This document shows, in pieces, positions 36,546-45,096 of a stretch of 64,000 bases of DNA (position 1 is the stretch's first letter; each line of letters opens with the position of its first letter). The translations under genes were made by a program, and so were the position numbers. The notes under the pieces were generated by a model. That model made no database searches. It saw only the letters and a list, made by a program, of their open reading frames with translations, and was not told where the DNA came from. This DNA comes from Engelhardtia mirabilis (GTDB lineage Bacteria; Planctomycetota; UBA1135; GCA-002686595): contig NZ_CP036287.1 in the NCBI RefSeq assembly GCF_007748095.1, positions 2,418,001-2,482,000 on the forward strand, given 5' to 3'.

Positions 36546-37798
36546 AGGACGGCGTGCGGCCGCTTCGCGTTCTGTTGGCCACCCTGCGCTACCCGCCCCA
36601 CGTGGCCGGCGGGTACGAGCAGTTGGCCCAGGACGTGGCCGAGGGCCTGCGCGCCCGGGGTCACCGGGTGGATGTCCTGTGCGGCAACAGCGCCGATCTG
36701 GCCGGGATCGAGGGTTGTCATCCGCGGCTCGCCCCCGCGATCGACACGGACGAGAACCTGTTCGAGCTCGGCTATCGCAGCGGCAACCTCGAACGGCTCA
36801 AGCTGCACTTCCATCGCCCGGCCAATGCCGAGGCGACCCGGCGCGTGATCCAGGCCGTCCGACCGGACGTGTTCCTGTACCTCAACCTGGCGCTGGTCTC
36901 GCTCGCACCGCTCCTGGCCGCCAAGCGCGCCGGACTGCCGCGGGTCGGCATCGTCTGTGACCTGTGGCCGGGCAACCACTGGCTGCGCGACTGGCGCGAG
37001 CGCGGCGGCAAGACCGGGCGGTTGCGTCTCTTGGAGCTGGCCTGGCGCCTGTGGTCGCGCCACGTGGGTTGGGGGCGTGTGCTGACGCCCAGCGACGCCA
37101 TGCGCGGGGCCCTCGCGGCCGAGGGACTGGACCCGGCCATCGTGGAGCGCCTGCCCACCGGCATCACCCCCGCGATCGAGGAGCGCGCCTTCGCCCATTC
37201 GATCGCCGTGCGCCGGCAGGGCGAGCCCCTGCGGATCGCGTCTACGTCCATGCTGTGGGAGGGCAAGGGCGTGCACGTGCTGCTCGAAGCGGCAGCGCTC
37301 GCCGTGGAGCAGGGCGTCGACCTGCAACTGCGCCTGGCCGGCGGCGGCGAGGGCGAGTACCTCCAACGCCTGCGCCGCCTCGCCGGAGTGCCGGCCCTCG
37401 GGGGTCGGGTCGAGTTCCTCGGCCTGCTGCCCCAGACCGAGCTCGACGGACTGCTGCGAACCAGCCACGTGTTCGCCTTCCCCAGCCTGTGGCACGAGCC
37501 CTACGCGCGCGGGCCCATGGAGGCCATGGCCTTCGGTCTGGCCCTGGTCGCCACCGACGCGGGCGGCACCCCCGAGCAGTTCGAGCACGACGCGAGCGGG
37601 CTCCTGGTGCCGGCGGGCGACCCCCGCGCCATGGCCGACGCCTTCGTGCGCCTGGACCGCGACGAACTCCTGCGCGAGCGCCTGGCAGCGGATGCCCGCG
37701 TCCACGCGCGCACCCACTTCTCGATCGATCGCTTCCTCGAAGGGCTGGAGGCGATCCTGGTCGAGAGCGCCGACGGGATCGGGGGGGCGAAGCGATGA
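36542..37798 (+). CDS. Glycosyltransferase family 4-like
   Basis: A protein of 418 residues with two Rossmann-like halves. The N-terminal half has VLLATLRYPPHVAGGYEQLAQDVAEGL. The C-terminal GT-B half has GEPLRIASTSMLWEGKGVHVLLEAAAL and the nucleotide-sugar motif PSLWHEPYARGPMEAMAFGLALVATDAGGTPE (the E-x7-E pair). The start is a TTG overlapping the previous TGA, with GGAGGA six bases upstream. Its own stop overlaps the next gene by four bases. Sugar donor and acceptor are unknown; a role in exopolysaccharide or surface glycan synthesis is inferred from the cluster. Confidence 0.9.
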   Translation: MKDGVRPLRVLLATLRYPPHVAGGYEQLAQDVAEGLRARGHRVDVLCGNSADLAGIEGCHPRLAPAIDTDENLFELGYRSGNLERLKLHFHRPANAEATRRVIQAVRPDVFLYLNLALVSLAPLLAAKRAGLPRVGIVCDLWPGNHWLRDWRERGGKTGRLRLLELAWRLWSRHVGWGRVLTPSDAMRGALAAEGLDPAIVERLPTGITPAIEERAFAHSIAVRRQGEPLRIASTSMLWEGKGVHVLLEAAALAVEQGVDLQLRLAGGGEGEYLQRLRRLAGVPALGGRVEFLGLLPQTELDGLLRTSHVFAFPSLWHEPYARGPMEAMAFGLALVATDAGGTPEQFEHDASGLLVPAGDPRAMADAFVRLDRDELLRERLAADARVHARTHFSIDRFLEGLEAILVESADGIGGAKR

Positions 37799-39114
37799 GG
37801 ATCCTCGTCGTCTCCAACGGCTTCCCGCCGCGCGGTCGCTGGGGCACCGAGTTCTACACGGCGCAAATGGTCGCCGGCCTGCGCGAGCGCGGGCACGAGG
37901 TCGCCGTGCTGCACCCCGATCGCTCGGGCTCGTCGCCGCGCTACACCGTCGAAGAGGTCAAGGGCGAGGGCGACGTGGACGTGTTCCTGCTCCACAACAC
38001 GGGCGATCCGGGCAAGGCCTTCGACGATTCCTATTCGAACCGGCAAGTCGATCGCGTCTTTGGCGAGGTGATCGAGCGCTGGCAGCCCGAGCTGGTGCAC
38101 TTCACCTACCTGCTCTGGGGTCTGTCGATCGGGATGCCCGAGGTCGCGCGCGCGCGCGGCCTGTCGACGGTGCTGACCACCACGGACTACGGCCTGTTGT
38201 GCCACCGCGGGCAGATGTTCGATTGGCACTACCGTCGCTGCGGTGGACCGCACCCGGCCGAGGTCTGCGCGCGCTGCGTGCGGGAGTTCTCGCGCGACGA
38301 CGCTCCGCCGGTGGAACGCGCCCTGCGCCGCGCCCTGGTGGCCGGCTTGGCGGCGATGGGGGGCCTGGGCATGGTCGTCACCACCGCCGACCTGGAGCAG
38401 CGCGCCGCGCGGGTGGCCGAGGCCCTGGCCGCCGTCGACCACGTGATCCTGCCCACGCGCGTCCTGGGCGAGGCCTTCGCCCGCTCCGGCGTGCCGGCCG
38501 ATCGCATGACCGACCTGGTCTACGGGATCGATGACCGCCCCTACCACGCCGCGCGCACGGCGCCGCCCGCGGAGCCAGTGGTCTTCGGCTACCTGGGGCA
38601 GTTCACGCCGCACAAGGGTCTCGACGTGTTGGTGGAGGCCGTCCACATCCTGCAGCACCGCCTGCCCGAGTCCGTCGAGCCGTGGTTCGTGCGCCTGTAC
38701 GGTTCGGCCGCGGGTGGCCGCCACACGCGCTACGCGCCACGCGTGCTGGGCAAGCTCTCGCCGCGCATGGTGACCATGAAGGCCTTCTCGCCGGAGCAGG
38801 CGCCGACCGTTCTGGCGGAGCTGCACGCGCTGATCATGCCGTCCCTGTGGGACGAGAACGCGCCGCTGACCTGCCTGCAGGCGCGGGCCGCGGGGATTCC
38901 GATGTTGGCCAGCGACGTGCGCGGCATCTCCGAGGTCATCGAGCACGGGGAGCACGGGCTGCTGTTCCCGCCGGGCGACGCCGCCGCCCTGGCCGACGCG
39001 ATGCGCGAGGTCATCCTCGGCCGCCTGGGCCGCCACCCGAACCCGTCCCTGCCGGTCGGACTCGACGAGCACCTGGACGTGCTCGAAGGGATCTACGACC
39101 GCGTCGCCCACTGA
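37795..39114 (+). CDS. Glycosyltransferase family 4-like
   Basis: A protein of 439 residues starting MRILVVSNGFPPRGRWGTEFY. A Cys-rich insertion sits near residues 137-166 (LLCHRGQMFDWHYRRCGG then CARCV), a feature of some GT4 enzymes. The C-terminal GT-B domain has FGYLGQFTPHKGLDVLVEAV and PSLWDENAPLTCLQARAAGIPMLASDVRG. The ATG overlaps the preceding TGA (ATGA). It is the second of three tandem family members, each different enough to suggest sequential steps in making one glycan rather than recent duplication. Confidence 0.9.
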   Translation: MRILVVSNGFPPRGRWGTEFYTAQMVAGLRERGHEVAVLHPDRSGSSPRYTVEEVKGEGDVDVFLLHNTGDPGKAFDDSYSNRQVDRVFGEVIERWQPELVHFTYLLWGLSIGMPEVARARGLSTVLTTTDYGLLCHRGQMFDWHYRRCGGPHPAEVCARCVREFSRDDAPPVERALRRALVAGLAAMGGLGMVVTTADLEQRAARVAEALAAVDHVILPTRVLGEAFARSGVPADRMTDLVYGIDDRPYHAARTAPPAEPVVFGYLGQFTPHKGLDVLVEAVHILQHRLPESVEPWFVRLYGSAAGGRHTRYAPRVLGKLSPRMVTMKAFSPEQAPTVLAELHALIMPSLWDENAPLTCLQARAAGIPMLASDVRGISEVIEHGEHGLLFPPGDAAALADAMREVILGRLGRHPNPSLPVGLDEHLDVLEGIYDRVAH

Positions 39115-39156
39115 TTCCCGCGCGCGCCGACGCGCCGCTCCGAGCCCCACTCCCAG

Positions 39157-40629
39157 ATGCCCGCCGACACCTTCCAGTACGCCCGCGGCCGCGGCCTGAA
39201 CATCGGACTGATCGCCATGGGCTGGCCGCCCGACGTGGGCGGCGTGCCCAGCCACACCGCCGACCTGGCGCGCGAGTTCATCGCGCGCGGTCACCAGGTC
39301 TACGTGCTGTGCCTCGACACGCGCGGCGAGCTCGAGCCCCTGTCGACCTTCGACAGCGACGTGGACGGCGTCGAGGTGCGGCGCGTGGCCTACGCCTACG
39401 GCGACCACGCGAAGCTCGCCGACCTGATGGTCCACGACGGCCTGCGCAACGTGATCCTGGGTTGGATGGCGGAGACGCCCTGCGATCTGATCCACGTGCA
39501 CCACGTGACGGGCTTCGGCGCCAGCGCCCTGCACGCGGTGCACGACGTGGGCCAGCCCCTGGCCCTGACCCTGCACGACTACTGGCTGCTCGACCCTCGC
39601 GGGCAACTCTTCGGCAGCGACGGCCACGCGCGCGACGCGAACGACCTCGAGGGACTGACCGCGGACATCGCGTCGAGTTGGAAACACCTGTTGCCGTCGG
39701 GGGGCGGCGCGGCCGTCGGACCCCTCGGCGAAACCCTGACCGACGACCTGGCGGCCGTGCGTGCCCACCGCGAGTACGCCCTGGGGGCTCTGGCGCTGCC
39801 GGGCCTGTTGGTCGCTCCCTCGGAGGCGGCGCGGGCGGTGTACGAGTCGGCAGGAGTGCAGAAGGGGCGCATTCGCGTGGTGGAGAACGGAGTCGAGGCC
39901 GAGGACCTGGCCGCGGAGGTCGCCCGCCTGCGCGCGGCCGCGCCGCCGCGTCCGGCCGACGAGCCCCTGCGACTGGGATTGTTCGGCACGACCCTGCCCA
40001 GCAAGGGGGCCGCCGAGCTGGCCGAGGCCTTCGTCGAGGCGGACCTACCCAACCTGCGGCTGGTGATCGCCGGCAACCGGCCGAGCTTCCACGGGGACAA
40101 CTCCTACGTGGAGCGGCTCGAGGCCCTGGCCGCCGCGCACGACTCGATCGAGCTGCGACCGGAGTACGCGCGCAGCGAACTCGCCGCGCTCTTGGCCGAG
40201 GTGGACGGTGTGGCCGCACCGTCGCGCTGGGAAGAGGTCTACGGACTGACGGTGCGCGAGGCGCGCGCCGCCGGTCTGCCGGTGCTCGTCAGCGACCGCG
40301 GCGCCCTGCCGGCGGTGGCCGAAGGGGGGCGCGCGGGGCTGGTGGTGCCAGCTGACGATCGCGCTGCTTGGGTCGATGCCCTGCGCCGGTTCGCCGCGGA
40401 CGACGCCGCGCGCGCCACTTGGGGGTCACACGAGTCGAGCCTGCGCACGGCGTCGCAGATGGCGGCCGAACTCGAGGGCCTGTACCTCGACCTGGTGGAG
40501 GAGTCGACCGGCATCCGGCCGGACCTACGCCGCTCGGAGCCGGACGGGGGCGACGCGGAGCCCGCAGCGCCGAGCGCACCGGAGCAGCCCGCCAAGCGCG
40601 GCTTCCTGGGGCGTCTCTTCGGTCGCTGA
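39157..40629 (+). CDS. Glycosyltransferase family 4-like with C-terminal tail
   Basis: A protein of 490 residues with the GT-B layout: NIGLIAMGWPPDVGGVPSHTADLA at the start, APSEAARAVYESAGV, LFGTTLPSKGAAELAEAF and the E-x7-E region APSRWEEVYGLTVREARAAGLPV. It ends in an acidic/Pro-rich stretch and a basic amphipathic end (KRGFLGRLFGR) that could touch the membrane. It begins 42 bp after the previous glycosyltransferase and is the last of the co-directional group. The gene on the opposite strand begins just after its stop. Confidence 0.88.
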   Translation: MPADTFQYARGRGLNIGLIAMGWPPDVGGVPSHTADLAREFIARGHQVYVLCLDTRGELEPLSTFDSDVDGVEVRRVAYAYGDHAKLADLMVHDGLRNVILGWMAETPCDLIHVHHVTGFGASALHAVHDVGQPLALTLHDYWLLDPRGQLFGSDGHARDANDLEGLTADIASSWKHLLPSGGGAAVGPLGETLTDDLAAVRAHREYALGALALPGLLVAPSEAARAVYESAGVQKGRIRVVENGVEAEDLAAEVARLRAAAPPRPADEPLRLGLFGTTLPSKGAAELAEAFVEADLPNLRLVIAGNRPSFHGDNSYVERLEALAAAHDSIELRPEYARSELAALLAEVDGVAAPSRWEEVYGLTVREARAAGLPVLVSDRGALPAVAEGGRAGLVVPADDRAAWVDALRRFAADDAARATWGSHESSLRTASQMAAELEGLYLDLVEESTGIRPDLRRSEPDGGDAEPAAPSAPEQPAKRGFLGRLFGR

Positions 40630-40632
40630 CGG

Positions 40633-40914
40633 CTACTCGTTGTCGGCGGGGGTCTCGAGCTCGAGTTCCCCGTCGCCCGACGGCCGCTCGCCCGAGATGG
40701 AGAAGTCGTCGGCCTCGCGGAAGCCGCGCAGGTTGGACTCCTTGGCGGCCGCGGCTTGGGCCGCCTCGGCCTCGTCCCAGGCCTGCTTGCCGGAGTAGAC
40801 CGTCCACAACAGCCAACCCAGGCCGGCGATCAGGACGGCGTCGATGATCAGCAGGCGGCGGCGCCAGGTGGTGTCCATCACCTTGGGACCGTCGTGGGCG
40901 CTCGTGGAGGACAT
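40633..40914 (-). CDS. Small single-pass membrane protein
   Basis: A protein of 93 residues: a short polar N-terminus, one membrane helix (RLLIIDAVLIAGLGWLLWTVYSG), then an Ala/Glu-rich, probably coiled or disordered, tail ending in acidic residues. A GTG upstream near 40939 could extend it by eight residues. It lies on the strand of the following glycosyltransferase gene, 56 bp downstream of that gene's stop, and is tail-to-tail with the previous one. No family is recognised. Confidence 0.5.
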   Translation of the reverse strand: MSSTSAHDGPKVMDTTWRRRLLIIDAVLIAGLGWLLWTVYSGKQAWDEAEAAQAAAAKESNLRGFREADDFSISGERPSGDGELELETPADNE

Positions 40915-40970
40915 CGTGGGGGAGTGGGGGTCAGTCACGGGAGTTCTTGTAGCGGGTGGTCCGACCGGGC

Positions 40971-42152
40971 TCACCCCGCCGGCTGGGAAGTTTCGGGCCC
41001 GGTCCCCGCGGCGATGCGTCGCCACTGGGCCACCAGGTCGTGGGCCAACTCCGGCCATCGAAAGCGCCGCTCGGCCTCGATGCGACCGGCGCGGGCCAGG
41101 CTCGCGGCCTTGGACGGATCTGCCAAGGTCTCGACCAGGGCCGCGGCGATGGCCGCCGGCGTGTCCGCCAGGCGCAGGTGCCGGCCGTCCACGAGCTCCA
41201 GGCCCTCGGCTCCGACGCGGGTGCTGACCACCGGAGTCTCCATGGCCAGGGCCTCGGTGATCTTGAGTCGCGTGCCGCCGCCCACGCGCAGGGGCACGGC
41301 CAGGGCAGAGGCCCGCGCCAGGTGCGGGCGCACGTCGTCCACCGGCCCGACGATCTCGATGTCCGGCGCCGCCAGGGCCAAGACGTCGGGGTGCGGCGCG
41401 CGGCCGACCACCTCGAGCCGCGCAGCGGGGCGCGCAGCGCGCACCGCGGGCCAGACCTCGCGCACGAACCAGACCAGGCCGTCCACGTTGGGCGCGTAGG
41501 AGAGCGAGCCCAGGAACAGCACGCGGTCCGTCGCCCGCGGTCCGGCCAGGGGCGCGAAGTACGCCGGATCGAAGCCGTTGGGCACGATGCTGACGTCGAG
41601 TCCGTCGTGGCGCGCGAGAAGTTGGTGGCGGTCCTCGTCGCTACACACCAGGTGGTGCCGGAAGCGCCGCGCCGCCGCCCGCTCGAGCTGGGCGACCTTG
41701 GCCAGGTCGAAGCGCGCCATCAGGCCGCCGTCCGTGGCGGTCGAGCGTTGGAAGTCCAGGTCCAGCTTCGGATGGTGCAGGAGGGTGCGCGTGCGGTGTC
41801 GCCGGGGCAGGGCCCGCGCCAGGGGTAGCTCGTCGAGCTGAATCAGGTCGTAGGCTCCGGACTGGTCGGCCTCGCGCACGCGCCGCACCAGCTCGGCCGA
41901 GTGGAACCAACGCTCGATCTTGGGTCGCGCCGCCTGGCCGGGTACGCCGACCCGCGCGCGCGGGACGATCTCGAAGTTCGCGAAACGACCCGTCAGGGCC
42001 GCGCGGGCGCCCGCGTGGTCGACCTCTTCGTCCACCGCGAGCAGGTCGACCTCGACCTCCGTGGCTGCGTGGACGTAGAGCTGGTAGGAGCGGATGCGCC
42101 CGCCGGAGTCCTGGGGCCAGGGGACGAAGGGGGAGGCGATCAGGACTCTCAC
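40971..42152 (-). CDS. Glycosyltransferase family 4-like
   Basis: A protein of 393 residues beginning MRVLIASPFVPWPQDSGGRIR. The C-terminal GT-B domain has VLFLGSLSYAPNVDGLVWFVREVWP, HPDVLALA and VPLRVGGGTRLKITEALAMETPVVSTRVGAEGL, a known motif of sugar transferases related to PEP-CTERM/XrtA-associated glycosyltransferases. Its ATG overlaps the stop of the histidine-phosphatase gene by four bases (42149-42152). It runs opposite to the three-gene glycosyltransferase set but probably serves the same glycan region. Confidence 0.88.
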   Translation of the reverse strand: MRVLIASPFVPWPQDSGGRIRSYQLYVHAATEVEVDLLAVDEEVDHAGARAALTGRFANFEIVPRARVGVPGQAARPKIERWFHSAELVRRVREADQSGAYDLIQLDELPLARALPRRHRTRTLLHHPKLDLDFQRSTATDGGLMARFDLAKVAQLERAAARRFRHHLVCSDEDRHQLLARHDGLDVSIVPNGFDPAYFAPLAGPRATDRVLFLGSLSYAPNVDGLVWFVREVWPAVRAARPAARLEVVGRAPHPDVLALAAPDIEIVGPVDDVRPHLARASALAVPLRVGGGTRLKITEALAMETPVVSTRVGAEGLELVDGRHLRLADTPAAIAAALVETLADPSKAASLARAGRIEAERRFRWPELAHDLVAQWRRIAAGTGPETSQPAG

Positions 42153-42919
42153 GGGTCGCGCCGGCTCCCTTCGTGCGCGTCCGCGGGCGGCGCCGACGGC
42201 ATGGCGGCGAGGTCACCGGGGCGCACGCCCATGTGCTCGTCGCCGATGTCGTGGTTGCCCGGATCGGCGACGTTGCTGGCCAACAGGCGCCAGCCGTCGG
42301 CCGAATCTTCCAGGGCCACCGCGCGGCCCTTGTCGACGCGCAGGGCGAAGGAGCGCGCCGGCGGCAGGCCGAGGGCGCAGCCGGTCAGGACTCGGATCAC
42401 GTTGTAGTGCGCGGCGATCACCAGCACGCCGTCCCCGACCTCGGCCAGGGCGCCGAGCACCAGGGGCCAGGCCCGCTCGGCCACGTGCCCGTCGCCCTCG
42501 CCGCCGTGGCCGTCGAAGTGCCACGGATCGGCGTAGAAAGCGCTCACCTCGGCGGCGCGGTCGCGGTGCAGGTCACCCACGTCCAGGGAGTGCCAGCGGC
42601 CTCGATTCACCTCGCGCAGGCGCGGGTCGAGGCGCAGGGGACAGGCGGCCTCGCGGGCGGCCCGCTCCGCCAGGTGGCGGGCGCGGCTCAGATCGGAGCT
42701 CAAGATCAGGCGCGGCCCCAGGCGTGCGACCGAACTCGCGAGCTCCGCGCTGCGCCGCTCGCCCTCGGTGGACAGGGGCACGTCCTGGTCGCCGCCGTAG
42801 GAGCGTCCGACCCAGTCCGCGTGAACCTCGGCGTGGCGCACCAACCACAGGCGAGCGCCGCGCGCAAGGCCGGGTCGAGGCCCAGCGAGGTGGGGCGGCG
42901 GGGGGAGCGGGGAGGACAT
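42149..42919 (-). CDS. Histidine phosphatase (phosphoglycerate mutase-like) family protein
   Basis: A protein of 256 residues. The phosphohistidine motif is LWLVRHAEVHADWVG (RHG variant RHA) and the second active-site His is in VIAAHYNVIRVLTG. The phosphate pocket includes LSSDLSRARHLAERAA and the catalytic acid region RLREVNRGRWHSLDVGDL. The family includes cobalamin and sugar phosphate phosphatases; the substrate is not assigned. The C-terminal 40 residues are polar and dispensable-looking. It is upstream of, and coupled to, a glycosyltransferase gene, so a sugar-phosphate substrate is plausible. Confidence 0.85.
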   Translation of the reverse strand: MSSPLPPPPHLAGPRPGLARGARLWLVRHAEVHADWVGRSYGGDQDVPLSTEGERRSAELASSVARLGPRLILSSDLSRARHLAERAAREAACPLRLDPRLREVNRGRWHSLDVGDLHRDRAAEVSAFYADPWHFDGHGGEGDGHVAERAWPLVLGALAEVGDGVLVIAAHYNVIRVLTGCALGLPPARSFALRVDKGRAVALEDSADGWRLLASNVADPGNHDIGDEHMGVRPGDLAAMPSAPPADAHEGSRRDP

Positions 42920-43112
42920 CGGGGCAGGAGGGTAACCCCTCGGGCCCGATGCCGATCCGGTCGGGCGACCCACCCGCGCCGACAAGGCGAGGCCGGACTC
43001 GCCTTTGGCCCCGCGCGGCCTCGGCTTGCAGATCGCGGACGCACGGGGCACGATCCCGGCCGGCGCTCGCGCGCGTCCGCCTTCGAGAATCCCCACTGCC
43101 CCCCCGAGACAG

Positions 43113-43394
43113 ATGCCCAAGATCACCTTCGAGCCCACCGGCATGTCCTACGACGTCGCCGCCGGCACCAGCTACCTCGAGTTCTGCCAGGACAACGAGG
43201 TTCCCCACGACTTCGGTTGCACGGTCGGGAGCTGCGGCACCTGCCGTTGCGTCGTCGCCGCCGCACCCGGCGCCGTGAACGAGATCAGCGACGACGAACG
43301 CGACACGGTCGAGATGGCCACGGACTTCGACGGCGCCCGCCTGGGCTGCCAGCTCGTGATCAAGGGCGACGTCAGCATCCGCCCCGTCGACTGA
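43113..43394 (+). CDS. [2Fe-2S] ferredoxin, plant/adrenodoxin-like fold
   Basis: A protein of 93 residues with cysteine ligands in FGCTVGSCGTC (C-x4-C-x2-C) and a fourth in LGCQL about 30 residues later. This is the spacing of plant-type [2Fe-2S] ferredoxins. SYLEFCQDNEVPHDF is the helix before the cluster loop. It lacks extra domains and presumably transfers single electrons in the cytoplasm. It is divergent from the histidine-phosphatase gene over 193 bp and 129 bp upstream of elbB. Confidence 0.9.
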   Translation: MPKITFEPTGMSYDVAAGTSYLEFCQDNEVPHDFGCTVGSCGTCRCVVAAAPGAVNEISDDERDTVEMATDFDGARLGCQLVIKGDVSIRPVD

Positions 43395-43437
43395 GAGCGG
43401 GGGGGGGGCACCGGGCTCACTGCTCGGGCCCACGGCT

Positions 43438-43491
43438 GGGCCGTGCTCGAGCCCGGGATGTGTTCCAGCCCGGGCCGTGCTCGAGCCCGGG
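43438..43491. repeat. Pair of 20-bp GC-rich direct repeats between ferredoxin and elbB
   Basis: GGGCCGTGCTCGAGCCCGGG occurs at 43438-43457 and again at 43472-43491. Each copy is flanked by CCCGGG-type inverted sequence, so the region can fold as tandem hairpins. It may serve as a terminator for the ferredoxin gene. There is no third copy and the spacer is only 14 bp, so it is not a CRISPR array. Confidence 0.6.
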
Positions 43492-43523
43492 CTTCATCCG
43501 TTGATTCCATCCCTCGAAATTCC

Positions 43524-44204
43524 ATGGTCCGCGTCGGTGTCCTGTTGTCCGGTTGTGGCGTCTACGACGGCGCCGAGATCCACGAGTCCGTCCTGACCTT
43601 GCTGGCCCTCGAGCGGGCCGGAGTCGAGGTGGTCTGCATGGCCCCGGACATCGACCAACGGCACGTGATCGATCACCAGACCGGTGATCCTGCGCCCGAG
43701 ACCCGCAACGTGCGGGTGGAGTCCGCGCGCATCGCCCGCGGGCCGGTGCGCGACGTGGCGGAGGTCGGCGCCGACGAGCTCGACGCCCTGGTTCTGCCCG
43801 GCGGTTTCGGCGCGGCCAAGAACCTGTGCAGCTTCGCGGTGGACGGCGCCGACTCGGTCGTCGATCCCGGCGTGGCGCGGTTGATGGGCGCCATGCTGGA
43901 CGCCGGGAAGCCCCAGGCGGTGGCCTGCATCGCGCCGGCGGTCATGGCGACCGTGGTTCGCGATCGCGGCGAGAGTGTCGAGTTGACGATCGGCAACGAG
44001 CCCGGTGCGATCGCGGCCCTCGAGGCCATGGGCGTGCGCCACGTGACCTGCGACGTGCGCTCGGTCCACGTGGACCGCGAGCGGCGGGTGGTCAGCACCC
44101 CCGCTTACATGTTGGCGGCCAACGTCTGCGAGGCGGCCGACGGGATCGAAGCCATGGTCCGCGAGCTGCTCGCGCTGGTTGGAGCCGATGCCCGCACTCG
44201 CTGA
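43524..44204 (+). CDS. elbB: ElbB-type DJ-1/PfpI family protein
   Basis: A protein of 226 residues with the isoprenoid-associated ElbB pattern: GVLLSGCGVYDGAEIHESVLTLLALERAG, the glycine loop LVLPGGFGAAKNLCSFA, and AVACIAPAVMATV in place of the usual nucleophile elbow, with Cys followed by Ile. The ATG at 43524 starts the conserved strand. The family has been linked to glyoxalase activity and isoprenoid metabolism, but its reaction is not settled. Its end overlaps the next lipoprotein gene by 17 bases. Confidence 0.88.
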   Translation: MVRVGVLLSGCGVYDGAEIHESVLTLLALERAGVEVVCMAPDIDQRHVIDHQTGDPAPETRNVRVESARIARGPVRDVAEVGADELDALVLPGGFGAAKNLCSFAVDGADSVVDPGVARLMGAMLDAGKPQAVACIAPAVMATVVRDRGESVELTIGNEPGAIAALEAMGVRHVTCDVRSVHVDRERRVVSTPAYMLAANVCEAADGIEAMVRELLALVGADARTR

Positions 44205-45096
44205 GCGACCGGGGCGCGGCGGCGCGCGCGCGCTGCTGGCGAGCGTGACGTTGGGGGCGTCGCTCGGCCTGTGGGGCTGCGTGACGCCCGTCTGGCTCGT
44301 ACCCGTGGACACGGTCTACGCCGACGAGGAGCTGGTGGAGGTCGAGTCCCTGACCAACGAGAACAAGACCTTCGCCCGGCACACCGCCCACATCTACGCC
44401 GTGGACGACCAGGTCTTGCCGGAGTTCGCCGACGCGGTCGTGATCGAGCCGGGCGAGCGGGAGTTGCGCGTGTCGGTCCGGCCCTGGCCGCGGACGGGAG
44501 CGGGGCTCCAACGCTTGAGCGCCCGGTTCGAGCCTGGCGAGCGCTACTGCCTCAAGGTGCGCGCCTCGGACCACGGCAACTCCACCGTGGTCGACGTGGT
44601 GCGGCGCGAGGGCGGGGAGCGCGTGGCCACGTCGGAGCTCCATCTGTCCGAGCTGGAGTCGGATCTGCCCGCCGCCGCGGCCCTGCCGGACGCCAGAGTC
44701 GTCGGCTACGGCGAGATGAGAGCGACCGGAGTCCTGCGCCGGTGGGTGACCGCCGAGGACGGGCGCGGCGTGCGCCTGCGGCTGCAGACCACGGCGCTCG
44801 AGGGTGCGCGCGCGCAGGATCGGATCGGGCCCGCGTGGCTCCTGGCGGGCGAGCTCGCTTGCTATGGCTTCGAGTTCGACATCGACGATCCGCGGACCCG
44901 CGTTCGCGAGAGCGGAGTCTGGTCGGCGGAGACCACGGTCGTGGACGGCAAGCGCAGCTTCGAGGTGTGGATCGCGAGCAACGGCCGCGACGTGGTCGTG
45001 GCAGAGGTGCCGAGCGGGCCGACCGCGCCCTTGCTGTTGGCGGAGCTGACCGGTCCGCAGATCGAGCGCCTCGCGCGGGCCGGGGCCGCGCGATGA
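44188..45096 (+). CDS. Predicted lipoprotein of unknown function
   Basis: A protein of 302 residues with a twin-type start (MPALAERPGRGGARALLASV) and a lipobox (LGLWGC). The mature part is beta-rich, with an early segment ADEELVEVESLTNENKTFARHTAHI and a later pair of long strands (VRLRLQTTALEG, SFEVWIASNGRDVVV). No motif is recognised. A TTG at 44179 with the same frame is an alternative start. It overlaps elbB at its start and its stop overlaps the next gene (ATGA). Confidence 0.65.
   Translation: MPALAERPGRGGARALLASVTLGASLGLWGCVTPVWLVPVDTVYADEELVEVESLTNENKTFARHTAHIYAVDDQVLPEFADAVVIEPGERELRVSVRPWPRTGAGLQRLSARFEPGERYCLKVRASDHGNSTVVDVVRREGGERVATSELHLSELESDLPAAAALPDARVVGYGEMRATGVLRRWVTAEDGRGVRLRLQTTALEGARAQDRIGPAWLLAGELACYGFEFDIDDPRTRVRESGVWSAETTVVDGKRSFEVWIASNGRDVVVAEVPSGPTAPLLLAELTGPQIERLARAGAAR

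Noticed and set aside
43438..43491. Two direct repeats considered as a minimal CRISPR array
   Set aside because: There are only two copies with a 14-bp gap, they are extremely GC-rich and no cas gene is present.
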